The position numbers were made by a program, and so were the translations under genes. DNA of 64,000 bases, from positions 4,237,848 to 4,301,847 of the forward strand of contig JASKMD010000012.1 of NCBI GenBank assembly GCA_030144725.1, in the 5' to 3' direction. This DNA is from Haematococcus lacustris (lineage: Eukaryota > Chlorophyta > Chlorophyceae > Chlamydomonadales > Haematococcaceae). Each line of letters opens with the position of its first letter. Positions within the stretch are counted from its first letter, which is position 1. The notes beneath the pieces were generated by a model. It made no database searches, had not been told where the DNA came from, and was given only the letters and a program-made list of their open reading frames with translations. This document shows, one piece after another, positions 32,486 through 45,600 of the stretch.

Positions 32486-34087
32486 GGGGGTATTCGCGAC
32501 TTTTTTGGTATTCTATTTTCTGTTTTCTCCCCAACCGCTGCACTTTTTGGCCGCCCCGCCGACTGGCTGCACCGATGCGAGTGTTAACCATGCACGATTC
32601 TCCTGTGTACCAGCTTCTGCCCGGGGAGTGTCTCAGCGTTGCAAATACACGCTGTTAGAAGCCGTCACTCGCGCCGTCAACCGCCCAACGGCGGAGAAAG
32701 TTCAAATTTTTCTTAGGCCCCTAGAAAACGACCCGAGTAAACTTGAACTTGCTCGGGGGTTGGGTCGTTGAGATACTCTCGATGTCCCACCTCACGGAGC
32801 TGGCTGCACGAGCGTTCGCTTCAGTAGGCTTTAATTTATCCGCCGTTGGGGGCGAGGAGCAAGCCCAATTACTGCCGTTCCATGGGGGCCTGGAGGAAGG
32901 AGTGTGCGCGTGTGCGCTCTGAGGATGCCGCTGCTGACCGGGCTGCTCTGCTGGAGCACATGAACCCTCTGAAGGTGTATGACGACCCTCTGAAGGTGTA
33001 TGACGACGAGATGGATAAGATGTATGACGATAAGAGATGGATAAGATGTATGACGACGAGAGGACCCTCTGAAGGTGTATGACGACGAGATGGACAAGAT
33101 GCAGAAGACCTGGCAGAAACACAAACCCAAGCTAGAGCTTCCAGAGAAGCCTGTGGAGCCGCACATGCCAGATGTGCCTGAGGAGGCCCCCCAAAAACAC
33201 AAAGTAGGGGCAAATACAAAGCTCTAGCACAAAGCCGAGGAGAGTTTGAGCGTACGCCTTACAACGCAGCCAACATCTGAACCACGGCGTCACGCACAGC
33301 ATTGCCATGCTCACGCCTCACATGCAATGGGGGTGGGGTGAATGCTGCCAGGCCCAGGACCAGCATTAGCATGCCGCGCAGGCCCAAGACCATCATCACC
33401 CTCCTCCCCACCACCCTCTTCCTCCCCACCACCACCACCACCCTCAAACATTGCATCATAAGTAAGGCGCGACCGGCCAACCTAGAATTCTATTTCTAGG
33501 TTTCTAGGCTCAGGAAAAATTTCTAGGTTTCCAGCCGGCCAACCTAGAATTCTATTTCTAGGTTTCTAGGCTCAGGAAAAATTGCTAGGTTTCCGAGCCA
33601 CCTAGAATTCTATGGGCGTGCCCTAATCATAAGCCCTCTTCAAAGCAAGGTACTCGTCATCCTCCTCATTAGGAGCAGGCTCTGCACGGCTTTGCAACGG
33701 GCAGCGCATTGGTGCAATCATGAAGATCGAGGACTGATGTCCCAATTGCGCCTGCAGCAAGTACGCAGGCCTTCACCAAGCTCGGTTACCCGCCCTACCC
33801 CGCACTGGGTGCCGCACTACCCCCGCCCAATAGCGCACCTACGGGCCTCCCCTCCCTGTTGCGGAAGGCTGCGTCCGCATCAGCATCTTCGTCCTCCAGC
33901 CTACGCCGACGCCGACGTTAATACTCATCCTCGCTGTCCTCGCTGTCGCTTGCCAGAACAGCCGCAGTCGCAGTCGCAGCCGCAGCCGTAGTCGCAGGCA
34001 CAGCAGGCCACGGGTGGTTGGCCCCAACCGCCCCAACCGCAGAGAATCCGAGAAAAATAGAATACCAAAAAAGTCGCGAATACCCCC
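32486..34087. mobile_element. PIF/Harbinger-like TIR element
   Basis: 34-bp perfect inverted repeats starting GGGGGTATTCGCGACTTTTT at 32486 and ending at 34087. They are flanked by TAG on both sides (32483-32485, 34088-34090). G-rich ends and 3-bp duplications are typical of PIF/Harbinger. The flanks are CTAG-rich simple sequence, so the exact duplication is uncertain. Inside are a charged ORF fragment (KVYDDEMDKM repeats, 32.9-33.2 kb) and a tandem ~64-bp repeat with TCTAGGTTTC motifs (33480-33610). No transposase recognised. Confidence 0.7.
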
Positions 34088-34090
34088 TAG

Positions 34091-35245
34091 ATCTAGCCTA
34101 GATTTGACTAGCCTAGATCTAGGCTAGATCTAGGCTAGATTGCGCTCCCTATTCGGTTGTCGTCTATAGACGAGTAGACAATCCGTCTTTCGTCTGTTCG
34201 TCTACAGCCTAGTCTTTTCGTCTGGTCGTCTTCACAGCCCTGGATGCAGCCTGCCACCCCCGCCATTGGCTGCACCCCTGATAACTATCTGACTGATCTT
34301 TAAGAGTTTTTCAGCGAATCTTGCGCAGAGCGGTGCAGCTCTCCAGCGTGAGGCTAGCGGGTTGCTCGGGCTGATGTGCACCTGTGCCGGGGCGGGCGGG
34401 GGTGTTGAGAGAGATAGGCAGGGAGATAGGGTCGCTATTTGACGGGGATGGCCTGCTGAGTGGGGCTGATATCAGCGAACAGCTATCGCGCCCAGCGGCC
34501 CAGCGGCATGGACGGGCTCAAATTTCTCGTGTCACGCCACCCCATGTCAAATTCTTCGAAATCGGTACTTTTCCGGCCGGCACAACTGTCCAGCCAGGAC
34601 GTCAAATGATGAACTGCCAGCTCTGTGCGGCTCCTTGTGCTGGTTTCTAACGTGTCTATTAGACAGAAACGCGTTGCCTTCATGTGTGGGCCGTTCCATG
34701 TGTGGGCGGCAGACACAACAATCAGCACAATTGCTTCATCTTTTTGACCGATTGTTGTTGCTCGTGGTTGCTCGGGAGCCACAGGTACCAATGTATTGGC
34801 CACATTGTGCAACATGCAATTCTGCGACTTGTACTTGGCAGCAGGTTCAGCAACAACCCGCCGTCGCAGTCACGCCCCTAGCATGGGAGAGGGTCTCGAT
34901 GCGTTCTGGGACGCAGCAACACTGTTGCGTGCCGACCTGAAATCTTGCAATGTCCAGTCATGATGCGAGAGTCACTCCGCGCTGGGTCTAGGCAGTCGCT
35001 AAGAGTGTCTGCGAAGCCCAAGAACACGTCGCATGTTGGGGGCCGGCCACCCGGCAAACCGTTTGGGCTGGCCGCACACTCGTCAGGCCACAAGCATCCC
35101 ATCGCACCAATCGGCGGCCTTATCCGTGCAGAAATCCGTGCAGAAAGTTGGGGGTGCAGCCAATGGCGGGGGTGACTCACTGGTCACCCCTCCCATTGAA
35201 CCACCACGTAAGGGACATTTGACTTTGCGGCGTGCCTGGTGAGAG
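34091..35245. repeat. CTAG-rich sequence and a possible MITE
   Basis: CTAG/AGATCTAGGCTAG repeats to 34145, then TCGTCT-rich sequence to 34230. At 34255 and 35175 a pair of inverted CACCCCCGCCATTGGCTGCA sequences, about 24 bp, encloses 920 bp. They resemble the TIRs of the outer transposon at 2743 and may be a non-autonomous relative, but I see no clear TSD. No gene is evident. Confidence 0.4.
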
Positions 35246-35989
35246 TTGAGTTGTCAGTATAACGCGGAACGCCCTACTTCTGCGTCGCTGCTTCAAGTGC
35301 TGCTTCACAACACCCACCCAACCAACGCAAGATGCAGAGTTCTCCACTGCGGTACACTGCGGTACACTTTACGCATGGAGCCCAGTTTTCTCAACGTCAT
35401 CTTTCACAGCCATCTCAATTGCACTCTGCCTGCTCATTCAGATGCTCCAGCACCATGTACCGTAGGTCAGCACGCAAGGTACCGGCTGGCACATGCAACC
35501 CTTGCCTTGCAATACTCGTTTAACATCTTCACGCTCAGCTTCTTACCCAAGGTTCACAACCGCTTCACGCTGTCTGGTGCAAATGAGCACAGAATGGTGA
35601 GGCACTCATCGTTCCAATGCTTGTCATCCCTCTTCTTCGAACATGGGCATGGCCTCAAAGGGGCTTTGTATGGAGGGCCTCATACACACACCCCTTGGTG
35701 CGGGGGTCATGCATTGGGCACATGCACATGCAATCTGTGACCACTCAACCTGGATCCCTGCAGCAGGGAAGAATTAGCTGTGCATGTTCATAGAGCCGGG
35801 GATGAATGATGCAAAGGCATGTGCATCCCGTTGTGGAGCACTGCAAAGCTCTACCTCCTGTGTACTCAGCTCCAAGCACCACCGATGACCCACACTTGCT
35901 CGTGCACGGTGAGCCTTGTTAGGGTCAGCAGCAATAGCTGGCTTGTGATATGCATTGCAGTGCTGCACAAGCTCTGATGCATTTCACAT

Positions 35990-37030
35990 CCCAGCACGAT
36001 CAGCCAGGATCCAGCCAGGAGCCATGCCTGCCCTTGAAGTGTGTTGTAGCCCCATAGCTCCACCACACTGTCACGCTGAAGCTCTGTGCCATGCCCCAAT
36101 GTTGTCGCATGGCTGGGGCGCCCTTGAACTGCCCTGCACACCCATCAGACTACATGTACAACTGCCTCATGTCCATGTCATGCTCCGCCAGCAAGTAATA
36201 CACCACCTGGTTTACTTCTGGTTGGGTAATGGCTGCCGACTGCTCCTTCCCATCTGTCATCACATACACGGTCTGCTTCATGTAGGCCCCCTCTTTGTTC
36301 TTGAAGTATGCACATGCAATGAGAATGCCTATCTGCGGTGCATGCCAATGCTCTGACATGATCTCAATTCTGCACTCAACAGTCAACTTCTCTGACCGAT
36401 CACATGAAATCACCACTTTCCCATCCTTGCCTGCCTTGATGGCCTCTAGGTGCTCCGCTTGCCACCCATGTTCCTGCTCCGCAAGCTCACCAAGTGGGTC
36501 AATGAAGGGAGAGGCAGCTGCGGTGAGGGATTCGTTCTCCTCCTCAGTGACAACGGGGGCAGCAACCCCTTGGTGGGGGGGCGGCTGAGGGGCAGCGCCT
36601 GTTGCACCCGGGGAGCAGCCCAGGGGGGCAACAACGGCTGCAGCGGGGGGCAGCTGCAAGCTCCTTTTGTGCTGGGCTAGTGCTGTGAGCAAGTTGTCCA
36701 GGTTGCAACAGGTCTGGCACACACACACTTGCCGCTTTGATGCTGCCAGGCGTGCCACCCACTGTTTTGTGGTGGCACACTGCTGCATGACTTGCTGCAT
36801 GGCTTGCTGCAGCTGGGGGCTGGTGAGCACTCTGTCCAACAGCCGAGCCTGCTGTTCTGCTGAGCCACAGCGCCCAAACACCTCCATTACCTCCTGACCC
36901 ATGCGCTCAAACTGCTTGTCATGGGAGCCCGCTGCTGATCTACGCTTACACAGCCTCTCCTGCTTGCATGGGTGGGAGGTGCTGGCCGTGACCTGAGGCT
37001 GTAGTCTCCGCCCCTCACTCTGCTGGAGGT
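35990..37030 (-). pseudogene. Second copy of the SDG-QFKG transposase, broken
   Basis: The frame 36150-36902, with an upstream extension to about 37,030, repeats the domain order of the protein at 3308-6227: RQVCVCQTCCN, VVISCDRSEKLTV, EIMSEHWHAPQIG, YVMTDGKEQSA, then DMRQLYM. The codon that is TGG (Trp) in the first copy is TAG here, directly before SDGCAGQFKG, so the catalytic region is cut off. After the stop the frame remains open through WWSYGATTHFKGRHG and then ends. The first acidic motif reads CDRSE instead of CDWSE. It has no insertion at the giant element's target site and so serves as the empty-site comparison. Confidence 0.75.
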
Positions 37031-37059
37031 GCCCCTTCCCCTCTTCCTGCTCCTGCCCC

Positions 37060-38886
37060 TGTCAGTGTGTGGTGTACTGCGTCGTGCTGTGGCAGCACGG
37101 GTGGCAGCTGGGGGTGGGGGTGGTGGCTAGTGGGGGCGGGCTGGGGCTGGAGCTGGGGGAGGGGGACATGCTGCAGCTTTGGCAGCCCCCTTCTCTGAGG
37201 ACCTGTGTGTTGCTGAGTGAAATGCCAGCCTCCACCTCAGTGCAGGGCCTGTGATGAGGGTTGAGGTGGTGGCGAGGGCTGGAATGATGGGTGGAGTGGG
37301 GACTAGGGCAGGGGCTGGCATGGGGGTAAGGGCAAGGGCAAGGGCAAGGGCTGGGGCTGGGGCTGGGGCTGAGGCTGGGTTGGTGGCTGCATGGAGGCTG
37401 ATGGCATGTTGTCAGCCGGCGTATTGACCACGCAGTGGATGGCCCCCTGCTGCAAGGGTGCGGGGGTGCTAGGACCCTGCTCCCCAGGTAATGCTGCCAA
37501 CGGGGATGTCGAGAAAGGCCTGCAGCACATCATGGCAGGGCAGGTAGCATGCAGGAAGCAGTACCTTCAGCTGTACCTTCAGCTTTACATGTGCCTCATT
37601 CATTGTCCCCACTCCCAGCCCCACCCCCAGCCCCAGCCCTTCACCCTGCCCCTCCCTCCCTTGTTACCTGGGTTGCATGATGTACTGCAGCGCAAACTCC
37701 AGTCGGCCAAGCTGTACCACAGCCTCTTGCTATCAGGCTATCAGGCTATCAGGCTGTCATTGCAGAAGGCGCGCCAGTGCGGGTACTTGCTGTATCTGCT
37801 GGAGCACTGCTACAGCTATTGACCTGCTGGCCTGTGCCTCGCTGCAAGACCTGCAGCCAAAGGACCAAAGGACCAAAGACGGGCAGGGCAAGTCAGTGAA
37901 AGTCAGGCTAGGGCCATAGCCAGGGCAGGGCAAAGCTGGTTCAGGGCAGGGCTGGTGGCAAAACAGGCTGCAAGCTGGCTGCAGCTGGCTTGCCTTGTCA
38001 ACCCATCATCATCCAGAAGGGCACTCACATGATGGGCTGTTGCTCCTCGGCAGGTAAGGCCAGTGGGTGGGTGGCAGGCCTAGTGAGGACGGAGAGCCCC
38101 GGCAGGTGCAGCAGTGCCGGCAGTGCCGGGTGGTGCTGGCTGGACCCCTGCAGCTGGGACTGTGATGGGTGCGAGGGTGGTTGGTCTGGGAGATGGTGGG
38201 GGCAGGGCACATGGGCTGGCACTAGCTGTGCAGCTGCTTGCGTGGGTGTGGAGCAGAGACTGGGCATGGGCTGGTGGCTGGCTGGCTGACTCCTGCCCCT
38301 GCAGCCGTTGGCCCACGGCAAGTGCAGCCGCAGCAGCCTCAACGCAAGTCCTGTGGGCCAGTGGGATCAGTGGAGGCTCCAGGTTGCTACAGGCCGTGAT
38401 GACTCCAGACCCCTCTTGGGAAAACTCAGGAAGAGTTGAGGAGTTGGCAGGGGGTCCACAGTTGAATTCCCTAGCCAGTGACGCAGGGCTGGAGAGTTTG
38501 ATTCAGTTCGATGGTTGTCAGACTGGCAGCAGCATGAACATGGGCAGAGTATGGGCAGCATGGGCAACATCTTGGAGCCTATTTTTAAAGGGATTGATGC
38601 AGTTGCCACTGCTGTGCTCCAGCCGTCTCCTCCTAGTTCCCCCTAAGCCAACACATGTTGGTCATGATGTTGAACATGAGGCTCCTCGCACATCGCGCAC
38701 TATTCATCGCGTTGCTACTCGGCTGGGTCGCATACCCGGCAACATGCCCAACCAGCCGCACTCAAGCGGGGGATTGGGTGATCAGCACGGTTTCGGAGTG
38801 GCGGAAGCATGTCGCATTTCCGTATGCCACCCAGAGAAGTTGGTAGGAAAAGGCAAAGTAGCGGGCCTGGGTATGATACGTAGTGC
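37060..38886. other. Low-complexity stretch without a confident gene
   Basis: GGCTGGGGCTGG-type and GGGCAAGG repeats (37.26-37.37 kb) and Pro-rich minus-strand frames that may be the N-terminal Pro-rich part of the broken transposase. A plus-strand frame at 37391-37822 ends KARQCGYLLYLLEHCYSY and looks protein-like, but I do not recognise it. A CTATCAGG triplet repeat lies at 37732-37757. Confidence 0.3.
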
Positions 38887-40320
38887 TACGCCTTGTTGGT
38901 GATTTCACCAAATCATTTTGTCGCCAAATTGTATCACCAATTGTCAGGTTAGACAAGCAAGCCGAAAAAGGCCCATTTTTCGGACGGACTAACTAACTCT
39001 ATACACCGCTTCACGATGTAAGAGTTGCACGCCTTGCCGCAGCGCCGTACAGCTTAGCATCGGCTCTGAGGAACAGGCCTACGGTGATCGGCTGGTCCGC
39101 GACCCCGTCCAATATTCGATGGCTCCGACTAACACGCAATGTCAGAAGCACTCCATCTCTCTGGTTATGCGCCCTGAAGTAGGTGTGCAGTCGCGGCGAT
39201 GTCCGGGTGCCTCCTGGGTGTCGAGCTCTGTGAGCTGCATGCTGCTTGCTAGGGGCTTGTCTCATGGCCGGGTTGAGGGGGTACGCCACGAGGCTTTGGA
39301 CCTGAAATTTCGTCAGCAGCTAACTGTACCACACACTCACATCCTGGCGCTGAGTTGACCCTAACATGCATCAGCTCGGTCTATGGCGAGGGTGGTGAGG
39401 GACACACTGCCAGAAGCTTCAACTGTATGCCAAACGTGCCAAATGCCTTGCAATGAATACGGGGGAACCGCATCAAGTATTTCCATCGATGTTATAGATA
39501 TGCCTGCAAACTGATGCGTGTGCTAGTAGTAATCAGATAAACATGAGAAACAGCTAAGATTCGGCCATGCCAGGGGCCTTTTCCCCGAACTGAAGTCGTT
39601 TCAGCCCGCCATATCTATAATAATAGTCGCGACCACCCTACTCGTGCCGTCGGAGTCGGCGTTAGACCTTTCGGTCGATGCTAGCCGCACTTGAAGCATT
39701 TTAAGCATGTTGCATCGCTCGAAGCGAAGCATTGCTGGGTCCGCTGGAAGGGCCCCATCGCTAACATAGCCCAGGCAAGGCCCAGCCCAGCAAGGTTGAG
39801 GGCCGGACGGGCCAGCCGCAAACAGCTTTTCAGGCAATGTCTGCCGCACATGTTGTTAGATAGGAGGGTTCGGAGCTGGAGCTTGTGTTGGTTGCGGGGC
39901 ATTGTTAACATTCACAGCTTTGCGTGAGCTGAACAACCGACTGAACGGACCTGGCCAGCGAGAGAGACGGGCCCCGGCCTTAGACTTTATACGTATGTAT
40001 GTAGCTACCTAAAGCGACCTTATTGCGTGGACACAATTTCAGGCACAAACACCCATATTGAGCCTCTATCGGTGCCGCTCACTATTTTAGCACGCTGAAG
40101 CTAGCGGTGCAATCGCGGTAGCAAATGGTGGCCTGGATGTGGAGAACAGCATGGTACCTAATTTTCCCCTTGCTTGTCTAACCTGACCAATTGTTTGAGC
40201 ATGGGATTTGGGTGAAAATTCGTTGAGCATGAGATGTTTTTCGTCACCAACTTGTAACACCAGTTGTTTGAGCGTAAGATTTGAGCTCTATCCAAATCAG
40301 CGTATCACCAACAAGGCGTA
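38887..40320. mobile_element. Unclassified TIR element with TA flanks
   Basis: Inverted repeats TACGCCTTGTTGGTGA at 38887 and, reversed, at 40305-40320. A second inverted pair, CAATTGTCAGGTTAGACAAG near 38938 and its reverse (one gap) near 40170, lies inside. If the TA belongs to the target, the element is CGCCTTGTTGG...CCAACAAGGCG with a TA duplication. No transposase is recognisable in the interior 1.2 kb. Confidence 0.55.
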
Positions 40321-40791
40321 TCAGTACGGTAGATACAAAAAACATGTCCAAGAACATGCGGTGGTCGTGTCATGCGGGCTGTGGATCAATCCGTGATCAG
40401 CATGTTACAATGCCCAACATGCCATGCAATTTACGTACAGAGACTGATACTCCAAACAACACTCGGGAGGGGGCAAACAAACTCGGGAGGGGGCTCCAAA
40501 CACTCCAGGCTCACTCATGCAGCTCAAGAGCCCCCACAGCACATTTGGCTGTGCTTACAAGTCGCACAGGAGACAAGGTGGGTAGTGGGCCAGAGCAATA
40601 AGGCGCTGCAGTATTTCTACACAACTGCCTAAGCACACTCAATAAAACATGTTGTCTATGAATGTGTGCTGCCTTGCTTGTGACCCAAACTCAGACATCA
40701 ATCCTCACCATCTCTCCTACCATACCCACCATGCTTTCCAGTGACCCTGCCTAGCTGAGACTGCTCATGTGACTCCTGCTGGAGCAGCTGC

Positions 40792-42026
40792 TTAGCGAGG
40801 GGACACCGTGATGTTCTCTGCCCTCTCTGTTAGGGTGCCCTCGCGCAGCTCCTGCACACATCACAAAACGCATAGGCATCATGGGCTGCCAGCACAGCCT
40901 GCCCTGCATGGTTGACAAGCTACTGAGTGGGGCGACTGCATCAAACATTGACCTTTCCTGCTTCTGTTCTGCCCTAGGCTACCTGGACGCCCGAGCAGTG
41001 GGTGTCCAAAGCTGGCTGGCAGGCTGGCGGGGTGGGTCACTGCATGGCTGCTCCCCTGCACACCCACAAACCTGGATGGTCTTCAGGGGCCATGCCCAGC
41101 CATTCAGCGCTAGCTGGATGGCCATGGGAACATCAATGATAATCTCCTTCTCAGTGGGCTTTGCCCCCTGCTTCACCAGCTGGATGTACTGCCGCCCAAC
41201 ATGGCCAATGTAGCCAGCAATGTACAGGAAGCCAAATGTGGGGATCTGTGCAACCAAACAACAAGCAAAGGTAGCTTGTCTTCAGTGCAGAACAGGCCTG
41301 TGCCATGTGAGCCCTCCTGCCTGGAGCAAGTCCCTGATGCATGTCGGCGTGCTCCCCCATCAGGGCACTCACAAAGACCTCGCCCGCATGGTTGAAGCGC
41401 AGGGCCAGGCCAGGGTCGGAGATCAAGTGAGGCAGGCCGTCGTTGCCGCACAGCAGGCCAGCCTTTCCGTAGTTGGCGAACCGGTTCTTTGTTCGCTGCA
41501 TAGTGGCCTCCAGGGCCAGGGCGGGGGCTGAGCCAGGCTCATACTGCGAAAGCAGGTACAGCCAGCCTGATGCCCATCCTCCGACCCACGCACATCTTTT
41601 GCTGCTCAATCGAAACCACTGTATGAATCCCCAAGGCGCGATGCAGCGCACAGCTCACCTGCTTCAAGCGCTTGTTCAGGTTCTTCAGCTCCTTCTTCTC
41701 CAGCTTGGCGAAGGCCTTGCTCTCGGAGCAGGGGGTCAAACCAGCGACGTCCGCAGATGCAGGCAGCACATTGCTGAAGCCAACAACGGCAGCCAGAGCT
41801 GCAGCTGCAACTGCGGTGCTGACGCTCTCCTTCTGCGCGCTGCACACCACGGTCCGGCGGACCGCAGAGGCACGCACAGGCTTGGCAGCCACGGACTGCA
41901 GCCGGCCAAGTCAAAGGCAGAAGCTTTTGAGCTGCTTTTGCAGGCTGGGTCGAAAACACAGCTGGCTCCATTGTGCAAGGTCGCAATCCGCACCTGAGCA
42001 GCAGCAGATCGCATCATGGTGGCCAT
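40792..42026 (-). CDS. psaF: Photosystem I subunit III (PsaF), copy 2
   Basis: Five phase-0 exons at 41994-42026, 41659-41895, 41373-41543, 41072-41245 and 40792-40851 encode 224 residues. The exon 5 peptide [19 protein letters not shown] is the conserved PsaF C terminus. The thylakoid-transfer segment has Arg (SAVRR) where copy 1 has Trp. It keeps unique sequence downstream of 40697, so this copy has the native 3' flank, including a TGTAA (minus strand, about 40560) that could be the algal polyadenylation signal. Nothing in the reading frame suggests decay. Confidence 0.93.
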
Positions 42027-42654
42027 CGCTGCAGTTGCTGGTGTAGGGTTGCCCGGTTTACCTGGGATTCCCTAACGAAAGCTGGGCGCAGATCCTGAAG
42101 TGTGACATGAGACCAACGGGGCAGCTTGCCTTATGAACTCAGGCCCACGCTGCTGCCATGACAGTTGCTGGTGGCAGCAGCTATGTGACAGAAGTAGCAA
42201 CCAGGCAATCTAAGTTGAAGGCTCCTAGGCACCAAGGTATTGGAAGTCAAGTGGCTCGGGAATGATAGGGTTAGCTAAATGATGCCAAGTGACATGCCCT
42301 CGTTTGTAAGGTAATGTGCACTGTGCACCCAGCTATGAAAACTTTATTGCAGTTCATTGCAAAAGTCCCAAATCCTAGATGGGGAGGGTGACTAAGGCCG
42401 ACGGCTTGAGCATCTTCCTTTATCCTGACCCCTGTGACAATTTGGTCACTTTGGTCAAGTGTTTTTCATGTTTTGCAGCAATTAGTGTCCGGTGACCTTG
42501 GAAGGGAACAAGTGCCAGAGCAGTCCTCTGTCTCACAAGACACGAGGCTGATTGCTGATGCCTGTCTAGCAGCGGTAAGATGAGGGCGAGACGAGTCAGG
42601 CAGCCATCTATCCGTATGATGCAGCCTGCGTATTGTGATCGTATCGATCGCTCC

Positions 42655-45600
42655 CTAAGGCACGAGCCCGCTGTGCGCCGCCAGAGGGTTGCTGATCATG
42701 TAGGTCGCGCCTCTTGTTTGCTCGTTTATTTCCATTAAGGTAGTTGTCAGCTCCCCATGCTCATACAAACCTGGCTCAGAATCAAGCTGGGCTGCAGAAA
42801 TACCCTGAAGTGGCGTGGTAACGCGTGTGGTCATGGGCGCGCCATCCGGATCTGGGCGTGCGATCCCACATGTCAAAGCAAGGCGCCTGCACCACCACGT
42901 GCACAAAGGTGTAACTGTCCTGAGCGGGGTATTGCCATGCACACAGCTCACGACATTGAATGGTTGCATTGACAGCTACAGAGCAACATGTATGCTCACC
43001 CTTGATGCTGCACCGTGCTGGTCATCAAGTTCCAGGCTTCCACACTCGTCGCCCCAGCCAGCACAGGAAGCAGAGTCAAAGGCTTGCGCAGCTGCCGTGG
43101 TGGCACTGCCATGACCTCGGACGTGTGCCGGGTCTGGTTCATGGGCAACAATGCCCGCTGCACACCCCCTGTCCAAATCTGTGGTGGTGGTGGTGGTGGT
43201 GGTGTCAGTGCAGTGAGCTCCGCAGCCACGAGCGCGGCTGGCATAGCCGAGGTGCCGGGTGCTGCCCACCCGCCACCTACCCGCTCATCTGCGCTCATAT
43301 GTGAATTGCTAATCCACACGTTTGGGTGGCTGCCGCCTGCTGCTGGCAACTCTGCCAGCGGCGCATCCAGACTGTGCATCTCCTGTATGTGCTCTTTGGC
43401 CCGCCGGAGCTTGCGCACCAACACCAGGCCCGCAAGCACCGCCACCACCAGGACCACACCCAAGGCACCTATTGCCACTAACAACATGCGGCTCCTGGAA
43501 CTGCTGCCACTGCCACTGGTCAGCGTGCCGGGAGGTGGTGGTGTAGGGTGTTGGAGGAGGGTAGTGGTGGCTGGGGGAGTGAACGAAGTGGGCAGAGGGG
43601 CAGGCGGGATGGGAGGGAGCCTTGCAGCTGGTTGAAGGGGCCCTGAAGTAGTGAAGGGGTTGGCGGGAGAGGGTTGGGAAGTTGGAGCCGCCAGGACCCT
43701 AACGCTCCATGATCGGCTCATGGGCTCATTGTCAAGGACGGGCGTCAGCAGGTACGTGCCAGGTTCATTAATCCTGCACCGGGCGTACAATGTACACCAT
43801 GCCAGGCATGGTGTTGTGGCAGCGTCTAAGGCACAACAAGTTGTTGTGCCTTGAACGGTGTTGTCAACATCTTTGTTGTCACATCTTTGTTGTCACATCT
43901 TTGTTGTCAACAACAACAAAGATGCGGTCATTCAACACTGAAACATATGCTTCATGGGCCAAGGCCGCAGGCTGTCAGACATTCCTCCGCTAACCTGATT
44001 GAGATGTTGGCGGCCACCAAGGGGGAGTTGTCGACCGTGTAGGACCAGGCGACCGTGGTCAAAATCCCCGCTACGTTGGTGACGCGAGACGCCAGAGGCG
44101 AGGCGCCTAGGTCGTTGTCAAATGCGTCGCGCGCCAGCACTAGCAGGTTGAAGACTTCTCCGCAGTTCACAACCGTGGCGCTCCCTGCAACAGACGGAGC
44201 GCACGCGGTGTTACAAAGTCAAGCCGCAAAGACCGCCAGAAGATGAGCCGCAGGGTCGGCGCCACACGCTGCTGCCGTGCCGTGCACATTGCCACTCACC
44301 CGACAGCTCGCAGGCAGGCACATCAAGCGGGCCAGAAGCCACCACCAGTGACGCCAGACCCGTCGTGAGCCGCACGCCAGCTACAAACACTGCGACAGCA
44401 TACGTCCCCGCCGCTGTCGCGTTGAACGTCACGCTGCGGCAGCACCGTCGTCACACGGATCCCTCTATGCAGTGGTAGCATCCGCCAGGCACGGCGATGA
44501 TGACAAGGAAACACGGCGTGAGTGAGACACGACAACTGCCCCAGGCTCCCGGTCGCACCCGTCCCGCAAGTCCCGCAAGACCGTTGCTCCAGGCAGCCTT
44601 GGCACACTCTCACCTGGCAATGCCTGTGCTTTGATTGAAGCCCGCCTGGCTGCCCAGCACTGTCACAGGGGTGGCACTGGTTGAAAGCTGCAGAACCCTG
44701 CGCCGGCTGGGTGCGCAGCTGTCAGGCTGTGCTGCCTGCCCTGCTGCCTGCTCACCCCCTGACACCCACTGCAACTCCCCTTCTGCCTGTTCCTCACTGG
44801 CGTGGCCTGCCTGCTGCTTCATCCCTGGGGTAGCAGCAGCTGCGCGTGTCGCCTCACCGACCGCATAAGATGCATGGAGCAGCATGGGGGTAGCACCCAA
44901 CAGCATGGCCCCAGGCTGCTGCTGCCCATACCGCTGGCCAGCTGCTGTGGGCTGTGCAGGGAGTGGGAGGGGAGGCAGGGTTTGCTGGGCAAGGTGACGG
45001 CGTGAGCGGGAGGGCAGTGGGGCAGAGGTGGGCAAAAGGAGCGCTACCAGGCTGCTGGCCGAAGAGGAGGTCAGGGGATTGGAGAATTGATCTCTCAGAG
45101 CAACCTCTAGGGTGAGAGGACGGCCGGCCACTGCATGCATGGGAACATGTAGCAGGCTGGACGTCACATGCCCCGCAGACATGCACCACCACCATCGTCG
45201 CCATCATCACCATCACCATCACATAGTCACCACCATCAGCACTGCCAACAACATACAGCAGTTACGAGCCAACTGCAGTGTCGGTTGCATGGGTGGAAAG
45301 GGATCAGGCCAGCCAGCTGTGGTACTTGTCAGGTTGTGAGGAGGCAGGGCTTGGGTGGATGCAGGCAACAGGTAGACAAGGCAGATGCACACTCGTATGG
45401 CCGAGGGATTGTTGACCCCTACTCCACCTACTCCACTTACTCCACCTACTCCACCTACTCCACCTACTCCACCTACTCCACCTAACCCTACCTCACCCCT
45501 TGGCTACCCGTACCTGGCAGTTGGGTGTTATCCCAGGTGGCTTGGATGCTGCTGATGTCCACTGGGCCTGGCAGCACCTGCACCATGCCCCTGCTGACCA

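Noticed and set aside
35246..35740. 164-codon plus-strand frame
   Set aside because: No recognisable pattern, irregular composition and no neighbouring exon; left unannotated.
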